A DNA stretch of 64,000 bases from Cadophora sp. MPI-SDFR-AT-0126 (taxonomy: Eukaryota; Ascomycota; Leotiomycetes; Helotiales; Ploettnerulaceae), in NCBI GenBank assembly GCA_020747065.1, contig JAGMVK010000006.1, forward strand, positions 2,232,001 through 2,296,000, given 5' to 3'. The notes under the pieces were generated by a model, which did no database searches, was not told the origin of the DNA, and worked only from the letters and a program-made list of their open reading frames with translations. Positions 54,876-64,000 of this stretch are shown piece after piece. Made by a program: the position numbers and the translations under genes. How positions within the stretch are numbered: the stretch's first letter is position 1; each line of letters begins with the position of its first letter.

Positions 54876-57800
54876 ATGTGGTTGAAGATATACTTGTTTC
54901 TGGCCTTCGTGCCCGCCTTGGTTCGCTCTCTGGCTTCCACAGACGAGATTCAAGATGCGGATCCATCGCAATCAGGCTATTTGGACAATCACAATCTTCA
55001 CCCAAATACAGTGAATTCTGCGATTTTCGGCATGCTGTGGAAAAACACGTATGGCAACAAAGAGAAGTGGTACGCGAAGCCACTCGTTTACACGCCGCCA
55101 GGCGGAACGCAGCTCGTGTTTCTCGCGTCTGCACAGAATGTTATCCGAACACTGGATGCAGTCAACGGAACACTTCTGAACTCTCGGACAGTTCAGCCAC
55201 CGTTTTTGCAGGCAGATATCGGATGCACGGATATTCCCAACTTTATTGGAATCATTGTGAGTTGGGTCGTCGAGATTGACAGTCTTGTAACTTTCTGATG
55301 ATTGAGTAGGGGACCCCAATCATCGACCCAGCTACCAATACTGCGTACTTTTTCTCAAAAGGATACAGAAATGGAGCAGCAAGTGGTGGCCTTGCTAATG
55401 GTAATCTTCAGGCGAATGATATATAATTAGCTTTCGGCTTACTGACATTTTTGAAGGCATCTACCAGTTTTATGGCGTGGACATTCTGACTTTACAAGAT
55501 CGGCCTGGCTTTCCCATCTTGATCGATGGACATAATGCCGACAATGATCCCGCCAGGTTTGGATCTCGTCCTTATTATATTGTTCCTCCTTTTCTGACAG
55601 ATCACAGATACTTTATCGGAGGCACTGTTCTGCAGCGACCATCTCTTGCAATGGTGAACGGCGTTGTGCTAGGTGGGTTTGGAGGCCATTGCGATTTGTT
55701 CAATTACACTGGCATGGTTGTTGCGGTCAGCACGACACCAGGAGTTGGTAAGTTCTGTACATCCAATCTAAAAATCCAACTGACACCAACAAGGCGTCAC
55801 TTCGATCTTTGCCATGGAATCCAGCCCGGGATCTCCTCCAGTTCAAAGTGATATCACGGTAGAGAAAGGTGGCAAAGCTGGTATCTGGCAAGGTATGTCC
55901 CCTTCCTACTCCCTCCGTGGATGTTCTGACGGCAAGCAGGTGGTATGGGACTTGCTGTTGATGGCAATCGCATCTTTCTTGCGACTGGGTGAGCTCCGCA
56001 TTTTTGAAATCTCCTTTGAGCGAGCCTCCAATTAACACAAAGTAGAAATGGCCAAGGTCATGCCAACGGCGACGTAGGAGCCTCTGGGCGAACTCCGTTA
56101 TCAACTCTGGATGAAGTGGTTGGCAGTTTCAGTGTTTCAGCACAAGGAAAGATAACGCTCAACGATTACTTCGAGCCATACGAGTACATATCCATGGACG
56201 CAGGAGATCGGGACCTGGGATCGTCCGGAGTCACACTACTAGACCCAACAGTATTCAAAGGGACAGGCGTATCAAGAATGGCGGTAACGTTGGGCAAAAA
56301 TTCGAAGGCTTATATCATGAATGCCAACAATCTAGGCGGATTCAAACAGGGACCAGGAGGGACGGACAACGTTATTCAAACGATAACGGCTCAAGGAACG
56401 GTCTTCGCTGGTGTTGGCTCGTATCCATTGGAAGGTGGATATATCTACTTCACGCCGACTGGTGGAGCAACGGTGTGCTATAAAATGGGCTTGGATTCCA
56501 ATGGAGCTCCTTCATTTACGCTTGTCGGTCAGTCTAATGGTCCGGCAGCCGGCAGGGTTGGTGTCGGCATTCCCACCACGACCAGTTACAAGGGACAGGT
56601 GGGCACAGGTATTCTCTGGATTTCCGATCCGAGTCTTGGACTCCAGGCATTCAACGCTGTCCCGGTCAATGGCGTACTTCAACCGATTCCTCTCCCCGCC
56701 ACTGGAGGCCTGAACAAATTTCAACGGCCAGCTTTCGGAGATGGACGGCTTTATACAACTGATAACAATGGAAATGTGATCTGTTTGGGTTCGCCTGTTG
56801 CTCTGCCACTCAATTGCACAGATCCCATTGAATTCGGGGATGTTACGATTGGCACGAATGCTACTCGAACCGTGGACTGTAAAGCACTGATCCCCATCAC
56901 GAAGATTAATGGCTGCACAACGGGAAACTCAAATTGGAAGTGCGACAACTCTACACTGCCTCAAGGCGCCCTAGCAAAAGACGCGACTTTCTCTTTCCCC
57001 GTGACCTGGGACTTGACTCGAGCCGTTGTCCAGGATGTGCCACAGGCATCGTTTGGGAAGGTAATCCCAGGCGTGGAGAGTACCAGTCTCAACATTATCA
57101 CGACGAATGGAGTTCCCAAGTTCAGCACTGTCCTCCCAGTTTCCCTAACGGGAAGAGTTGTCTCGCAAAACGCCTTCATGACTATCACTCCTACCGAGAT
57201 CGATCTGGGCGGCATTGTCCTCGGTTCAGCAGGTGCTCCTTCAGGACTTACAGCTTCTTTCATTCTATCCAACGTTGGTGCTCAACCTCTCAGCATTGTA
57301 GGAACTGCTTGGTCAAACACCATCAATGGTAATGTCCAATGGACCAATATCACGAACGGTGATCTTGGAAATGGGTTTACCTCAGCGCAGATTCCAAAAG
57401 CTGGAGATGTCATTGAAACAGGCGGGTCTATTACCGTTTCAGTCAAGTTTATGGCGAGTGCGACAGGAACCTATACTTCTTTCGTGGAATTCTGGACCAC
57501 AGGCGGCGCGGAATACATCATCCTTTCGGGGTCCGCATCAACAGCTCCCGTTGCGAATATCTCGGTATCAACTATGGAAGGTGGTTGGGATTATACGGAA
57601 CCTCTCATCATGGACTTCGGCAACGTGCTCGATGGAACCACCCAGTCGAAATACGTTCGAATTTGCAACGAAGGTGGTTCCGCGCTCCAGATCACCAAGA
57701 GTAAACCTCCGGTCGGCACAGAGCTCTTGGCTCCAAATGCTCTGACAGATTTGCATGAGGGACAGTTCATCGATGTCAATGGTTGCGCAGAAGGCCAGGT

Positions 57801-59910
57801 ATCGATTGTTGCGGCGCCACTTGGTGTGAATCGTCTGGATCATGCGCTGTCAGATGTTTGGATCTTGAATACTGCGTAAGCTCACTCTCGCCTCGTCTTT
57901 AGTGTTAATTTCGGCTAATTGGTTTGTAGTGACGTAACATTCGGGGTACACGATGTTGCTGTTACAGCCAATATCATCACTCAGCAAGTCGGACCTTTGC
58001 TCGCGAATGGGTCGTCTCAGTACATGTATCTTGGCTGCTATTGGGATGGTGGTGGACGACTGCTCACCAAGGGCCAAAGCTCGGCACAGAATGAGAACGG
58101 TTGGTGTCAGAAGCAATGCTTCGCTGGAGGATACAGATTTGCAGGAACTGAGTATCGTAAGTCGACCAGTACTTCCTCATAGTCATGATTGAAAATGCTA
58201 ACTCGAGGTAGATACGGAGTGCTGGGTAAGCTTTATACTAGATGACTGTGTCTCTTTACTGACAGACATTCTAGTGCGGAAATACCCCTCCAACTTATCT
58301 AAGATAGTGAGTCTGTTCTGAGATGCCTATTTAAATGTGTGCTTACAAAGTCAGTACCGACGAGAGCTTGAAGAAATGTGCTTGGAGTTGCCCTGGAGAC
58401 GTAACGCAACCCTGCGGAGGTGATGGCACATATATCTCTATCTTCTATGACCGAACTCGCTACACACCCGGTCCAGACTCGATACCTGGTCTCCAACCTG
58501 TCTCATCTTCCTCGCAGACCTCGAGCGTATCAACTTCAAGTGTCTCTCGATCGAGCGTCAGCAACTCGGTTTCAACAACAGTCTCATCAGGCACTATCTC
58601 TGTCACGTCGCCCACATCGACCAAGCCAAGTACTTCTCCAACTCAAACAGGTCCTGCTATCGTCCGTACTGTCGGCTCGTACTCCTATGCCGGATGTTAC
58701 ACTGAGTCAACAAAGGGCCGCGCTCTATCTTCGAAGTCTTTCGCAGATGACACGATGACTGTTGAGATCTGCGCTCAAACTTGTGCGGGCTACATTTGGT
58801 TTGGCATCGAGTATCGCAGAGAGTGTATGACTACTCCTCGCCTTATATATGTCAGTGTGCTAATGAATTGATAGGCTTCTGCGGGGATTCGTTGTCAGCT
58901 GGAAGCAATATTACAGACGAGAGTTCTTGCTCTATGTTTTGCAAGGGCAATGCACTCCAAGTCGTAAGTTTCCCCAGTATTCGATATTCTTGAGAATGTG
59001 CTAACAACGCTTTGAGTGTGGCGGGTCTTCTCGTTTGACCATGTATAATAACTTGACCGCTATCGTCTCAAGTTCTAGCCAGTCATCCTCGGCTTCACTG
59101 AGCACATCATCATCAACTGTAATAGGCGCATCGCTGTCAAGCTCGTCGACTACGTCTCTCGGCTCCTCTAGTTCATCATCGACGGTTTCTGGGAGTGTCT
59201 CTTCCAGCTCATCGGATTTGTCATCATCAAGCTCGACCTCGAGCACGAGTTCAGGAACTGTATCATCAACATCGTCCTCGATCACTCCGGAACCACCATC
59301 TCAAACTACCTCGTCGGTTATATCCTCATCAGCCTCAACTTCCACAACATCCTCAAGCACATCATCTTCGACCTCGGCGTCTTCAAGCTCTACTTCCGCA
59401 ACCCCATCGTCCTCAAGTTCATCATCCTCAACATCACCTCCCACAACTTCTCCACCCACAACATCACCCTCCACCCTCTCAACCCTCACCAGCACACCTT
59501 CAACAACCATCTCCGCAATCCGCGGCTTCTCCTCCCTAGGCTGCTACAACGACCCCGCCGGTGGCCCCTTCCAAGGCCACAACATGCCCAAGCTCTTCAG
59601 CAACGACAGCATGACACCCGACCTCTGCATCTCGTCCGCACTCGCCCGCCGGTCCGCCACCCCCGCCACCACATTCCTCTACGCGGGCGTCGAGTACGGT
59701 CGAGAATGCTACGCCGCGACACGAGCCCCGACGCCGCAGCCTGCGTCGTTGGTCGGGTCCAAGGCGTGTACGATGCCGTGTAAGGGAGATCCGAGCATCT
59801 CGTGTGGTGCGGGCAAGATGTATAATTTGTATGTGGCGACGAGCGTTGCTGTTACGGGGACGGCTACGGATCAGTGGAGTTCTGCGGGGCCGGTGTCGAC
59901 GGCGCCTTGA
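54876..59910 (+). CDS. Very large secreted beta-propeller / ASH / triple-WSC protein
   Basis: About twelve exons: 54876-55256, 55310-55400, 55457-55747, 55794-55892, 55940-55988, 56046-57875, 57930-58156, 58212-58225, 58275-58306, 58355-~58824, ~58856-58963 and 59017-59910; about 1490 residues. A signal peptide (MWLKIYLFLAFVPALVRS) comes first. A PQQ-type propeller follows (LVFLASAQNVIRTLDAVNGT; GIWQGGMGLAVDGNRIFLAT). Two or more ASH/choice-of-anchor-D immunoglobulin-like domains come next (DPIEFGDVTIGT; IDLGGIVLGSAGA; IMDFGNVLDGTTQSKYVRIC). Then there are three WSC cysteine domains (YLGCYWDGG; YAGCYTESTKGRAL; SLGCYNDPAGGPF) separated by Ser/Thr-rich, probably O-mannosylated linkers. WSC domains bind wall polysaccharide. 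There is no clear C-terminal membrane helix or GPI signal. In the second WSC domain the frame changes between 58824 and 58856 without a usable intron. Confidence 0.82.
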
Positions 59911-61050
59911 ATTTAATTTTAAACCTATGTGGGTTCTGAATGGTGTTTTGGAGAGGGGTGAAATGGTGATTTAGTTCTTGTTTTGCATCGACTGGTTTGC
60001 ATGGGCTTAGATGGATAGAGCATATATAGAATTGGGAAGCTAGATGCGTGAACTCTTACTTTAATCGAAAACATTATTATACCCACCTGAGATGCTTCTC
60101 CCTATGTTCATGTTGGTTTATGTCACACGGATGCGTGATAACAGCAATAATCAAGAAGTTAAATATATCACACAGTAACAAATGCAAATACTATAGATCT
60201 TGTTCGAGTTATATTTAAGTTCTTTTTTAAGAAGGCACGTATCTTTGTTATATAACAGCTATGATATTTCGTTATCTTGTGAATCGAAATCAATTCTTTA
60301 TATATGCTAGACAACATCCTCTTTACATTACAAATAATTTTACAAAAGAAATGGAATGCAATTGTCCAACGTGTATTCACCAATTGGCAGGGAACGGATT
60401 CGTCCACGCCGTCATAGCATCATACGCGTCTGTCAAATCAGCAATTCGTGAAATGTTATTCTCGTTCTGCTCCCCTTTGCCAGTCATTCCCGTATCTCCA
60501 TCCGCATCTGGAGCTTGATGTGCCTCACTGATGGCGGGCACCCATTGCGCAAGGAAGGCTACCGCAATTAGTACTCTTAATACTCCATCTATGGGTCCTA
60601 GGCTCACGGACCTGATTGTTTGTCGTTTGCGAGTGTAAAAGCAGATACTTTTAGGAGACAGCAATCAGATATTGTGGTGGGGATCGGCCTCGGTACGCTT
60701 TTGTCACCTGACCTGTGCACTCAGCATTGTACTTAAGCTGAGATCTCCCCGAGAGATTAGAAACAACAACAACAGCTCTTTTCCCTCTAATAGGTTTTAC
60801 ACTTCTTTCTTCACTCGACAATTCGCACTCTTCAGATATGTGATATCTTTTGATTCCGTCTATCTGTTATTTCGCAAACCTCACACCTTATGCACTATAC
60901 ATTTGCTACTCTCTTGTCGTGTGGAGATTGGGGTCTTCCCCTCCACAATATCAATCCCTGCCTATTTCGTGTTCATATTCTGTGCCGCTGCCCCAGAATC
61001 AGCTCCATATTCGCGAATTTAATCTACAACCTCCAGTCCATTTACCTACC
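59911..61050. other. Convergent intergenic region
   Basis: About 1.1 kb between convergent genes. A minus-strand frame around 60377-60664 resembles a small secreted protein (a hydrophobic LIAVAFLAQWVPAIS stretch) but has no ATG, so it is not called. Confidence 0.4.
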
Positions 61051-62572
61051 TTATATCATCACAGGGCTTCTCCTCACGCCACCACTTGGGTCCTCGTACT
61101 TGACCTCCAACTCTACCTCCAAATTCTTTCTAGATACTTCTCTCCAAACATCCAAAACACTCTCATCTGGCTTGAACTCCGGCGTGCTGCCCCACGCAGC
61201 GCAGGCACTCGTCGAGGTAGCCTTATACATAAACCAATGTTCCCAGTAAGTTGTCAATGCCCTCATCGAAATGTCTCTCAATACTGGCATAGACAAAGCA
61301 GCCTTCCCGATAGCGTTATAGAACCTGTTCATCTGTTCCGGAGAAGCTTTATGGCGGAAGAAATTGCTGCGCAGGTCTTCGGCAGCGGGGAGTGCATCTG
61401 CTTCCATGTACAGTGAGGGATCTTCACCCTCCTCATATTCTTCGACATCTTCAGAAGGGTCACGCTCAAAAAGCCAATGCCCAGAAGGAGTAATGGGGTT
61501 GTAATTGATAGTCAAGGAGGTGAGATGCGGCCATTCAGGGGTCTTTGTGCTGGATTTCGAATTGAAGAAAAGTTCAGGGCCAATGGTGATATCTTCAAGG
61601 GTCAATTTCGTCAATTGCTGAGACATTATCCCGAGACTGATGCTAAGGAGATCTTCACCATTGGGGTCTGTCAGGAGAATGGGTGGCATGAATGACTCGT
61701 CTTGCGGCGGTTGATTGTAGTAAGATAGATAGAGCTTTTGAATCGAAGGGGACCAAATGTCTAGACTGTTTGCGAATTCTGGAAGTACTTAGCCCGCCAT
61801 TAAGATGAGAAGAAATTGTCATACCATCACGAGCCCTTTTTCGAAGTTCGATATCCTTTTTCTCGTTATCCCACAAGCCTAGCCTTAGCGACCGGAGCCG
61901 AGGGGTTTTCGAAGCAATGAAACTGCACGATGCAGGCCATATGTGCCGTGAGATACCACCTTCAATAGCAATCTCCTTGAATGCCGGGACAACATCCAAT
62001 AAATGTGTCTCACCAGCCTCGTCAAAGATGAATTTCAGATAAGATTTATGAAATCTGCGATCGAGGATATCCTTGGGTCCCCCGATCTTCCTTCTGCGTG
62101 CTCTCGCCTCCATTTGACCCAGGGCCGAAATGTCACTCGGAGAGTATACTTTCACAGAAAGCGAGACTCCCACATCCGCGATATGGCTGTCTTCCCACGA
62201 ACCTATAATCTTGAAAAGTTCCTGGAAAGTTTCCGTAAAAACCTGATTATTTCGTTCTTGGTCCTCATCGCTCTCATATCTTCCACACGCCACCTCATCA
62301 TAAGCGTTAAGCACGATGTCCAGATTGATGTGATGGACATATTGCCGACGATTCTCGTGTACAATCCGCCCAAACTCTTCAATCCGAGTGGGTGTGAGAT
62401 GTAACGTTGAATATGTTTGTCGTTCCACGGATTTCTGCCACTCTTTCGATACGGTTGCGTACCTGGCGATGCGCGCGGGTTCTTGAATATAAATCATTGG
62501 ATCAGGGACCTCTGGGACCAGTAAATAAGAGATAATGCATGAAATGATCTCCGGAGGCATACTTGGAGACAT
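61051..62572 (-). CDS. F-box-like fungal protein
   Basis: Two exons in phase, 62572-61825 and 61778-61051 (46-base intron), giving 491 residues. The N-terminus (MPPEIISCIISYLLVPEV, then RYATVSKEWQKSVERQTY and STLHLT) has the hydrophobic and WQ pattern of an F-box that would dock on Skp1. The rest is a leucine-containing series of strand/helix units (TPRLRSLRLGLWDNEKKDIEL, LTKLTLEDITIGPELFF, HLTSLTINYNP) like degenerate leucine-rich repeats, common in large fungal F-box families. The C-terminal part is acidic and ends in a conserved-looking segment (MRALTTYWEHWFMYK). The substrate of a putative SCF complex is unknown. The F-box match is weak, so the name is tentative. Confidence 0.65.
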
Positions 62573-64000
62573 AGTTGTGTAAGAAAATGCGTAGTGTGAA
62601 AGTTGAGTTGTTGAGGGGCAGATGTCGTTCGCGACAAAAGTTGGAACCCGCCAGTAGATGAGCCGGCGTATGCACGTGACCTCACATTTCTGTAAGTGTT
62701 ACCGGGCCAGGCATGGTCGAGAAGGTCAGCAAAATTAAATTACCTGTGATCCGCTCTTCCATGAAGTGTCCCTTGTAATCAGGGTGACGATAAAGATATC
62801 TTCCCGCAAAATTCAAGTACACACCTCGACAGTAAAACCTCAACCTCTCATCTCTAGCTACACTCCACTCCCTTCATTTCATATCCACACATTTCCTCTC
62901 CTATAACAATATGGCCACAACTCGGGCGAACGTAGGAGGTAGTCTCTCTACTATACCAAACACCCACACTACTCGCCACCACACCCTCCCCTAGAGCAAC
63001 CAAGGTCCAGCTCCCTTGTGTCAGGTGGGTATCCTCGCAGTCACTCTAGTTATTTAAAGAGTTAAACTTACTTATGCTTCCAATACTACTGGAGGTTATT
63101 CCCGTTCGCGAAATATACATAAAAAAGGAATAGACAAAGTATTCGTTCGTGATGTTTTACTAAGACTTACTCTGATTAACTAATTATTCATATTAGTATA
63201 TTTTATCAGTTATTATACCGAGTCTCACTTACTCTGCGCGCGAGTAAGTGCCTTAGGCTTTAGGGCTCGATTTCGAGACTTAAATATAAGTATAATAAGA
63301 GAAGTGGGGAGTCGAAGGGGGCCCCTCTTTAATCACACGAGCTCGTAAATAATAATAGAGTCTTACTTTCGAGATCGAACTTACTTCCAACACGTGCAAG
63401 TACTGGAGGTATCGACCGTCGCCAGACGTCGACGATATGAATAAACCATTTGCCCTTCCGCTTTAAGTGGCAGTTCAGTAGAATGCAATGCGTGACTCTC
63501 AAACTCAGGCTCTACTCCTTTGACACATCTGAGGTGAACACCGATTCGTTGAATCCTTCTTTGCTTCTACTTCACCCTCAACTGTCCAGGGCCAAACCTC
63601 TGCCCCCTCTGACTAAACAAATAGCATTTGCTTCGCTCTTTATTGCTCATGGATAAACAAACGACTGTGAAAGGGCGGCTTGATATGGTATTTAGTTCGC
63701 GCTATCTCACCAGAAATTGTGGGCTGTAGAACGATGGGTTGAAACATAAGCGACCTTTGGCACCGTGAAAGGGCTCGTGCAATATCTCCAATAAGCGAAG
63801 TAAACAATACCTTACCACATCAAATGTCACGATACCAGGTATCCACTAGTCTGCAGATATTTAAACTTGAATTTTCTAAGATATATAGTTTCTTTAATCT
63901 GTTTATATTTCTCAAAAGAATCGAACTTACGTCCGAGGCCGTCGCGCATTGCTAATACAATTTTCACCATGGAGCATCGCTCCTTCCTTCCCTATTCCCC
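62573..64000. other. AT-rich, repeat-like terminal region with a possible cut-off 5' gene end
   Basis: About 1.4 kb. A well-placed ATG at 62911 (MATTRAN) followed by a GTAGGA or GTAGTC donor and a CCCTAG acceptor near 62995 looks like the first two exons of a gene, but no coding continues. After 63040 the DNA is AT-rich, with three diverged copies of a CGAACTTAC-containing word near 63068, 63380 and 63923. This suggests decayed repeat sequence. No terminal repeat or transposase frame is seen. Confidence 0.4.

Noticed and set aside
58825..58855. A 31-base GT-AG micro-intron in the second WSC domain
   Set aside because: Splicing it creates a stop codon because the phase does not match, and the length is below typical fungal minimum.
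59001..59510. Acidic minus-strand ORFs opposite the Ser-rich linker
   Set aside because: Mirror image of Ser codons in the WSC gene.
60377..60664. Minus-strand frame resembling a small secreted protein with a hydrophobic LIAVAFLAQWVPAIS segment
   Set aside because: No ATG begins the frame and no upstream exon with a fitting splice was found.

Overview
The window is nuclear DNA of a filamentous ascomycete (Pezizomycotina). Almost every gene is broken by short introns of about 45-60 bases with GTAAGT-like donors and YAG acceptors. The gene families are those of a mould: GH92, GH5, a Baeyer-Villiger monooxygenase, a thiol peroxidase/peroxygenase, WSC, HET, FunK1 and a Zn2Cys6 regulator. Class and genus cannot be fixed from the sequence alone. 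All exon joins below were built by hand from reading frame, splice signals and phase; none is backed by transcripts. No tRNA, rRNA or CRISPR array was seen.

Layout. 1-5.3 kb: the 3' part of a GH92 alpha-mannosidase, a DUF3237 protein and a secreted GH5 endoglucanase. 6.1-8.3 kb: a six-exon flavin monooxygenase with a frame break in exon 4. 9-13 kb: two conserved-looking proteins of unknown function. 13.9-18.3 kb: an Ecm4-type glutathione transferase, a small Dabb protein and a mitochondrial-looking dienelactone hydrolase. 19.1-24.7 kb: an Lsb1-like SH3 protein whose frame runs into an upstream low-complexity ORF, then a caspase-like cysteine peptidase homologue. 25.8-27 kb: an intronless secreted chloroperoxidase/peroxygenase.

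From 27 to 35 kb the DNA becomes gene-poor and partly AT-rich. It carries a frameshifted FunK1 kinase relic, a small secreted I9-inhibitor-like protein, a 5'-less FG-GAP gene and a frame-broken HET gene. 35.3-38.8 kb holds a large acidic protein and an Mpv17/PMP22 membrane protein with a GC-AG intron. 39-45.6 kb is again sparse and contains a 29-base G run and three proteins of unknown function. One has an E/Q/G repeat tail and another a metallothionein-like cysteine tail.

45.8-48 kb encodes mitochondrial glycerol-3-phosphate dehydrogenase (Gut2). A Zn2Cys6 regulator follows at 48.9-51.4 kb, then a dUTPase/dCTP-deaminase-fold protein at 52.3 kb. A very large secreted beta-propeller/ASH/triple-WSC protein spans 54.9-59.9 kb and an F-box-like protein lies at 61-62.6 kb. 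The end is AT-rich, repeat-like DNA.

The genes do not form one obvious pathway. Secreted polysaccharide- and wall-facing proteins (GH92, GH5, peroxygenase, WSC, FG-GAP, I9) are scattered among housekeeping genes. The relics cluster in the two sparse, AT-rich blocks, as expected for repeat-associated accessory DNA.
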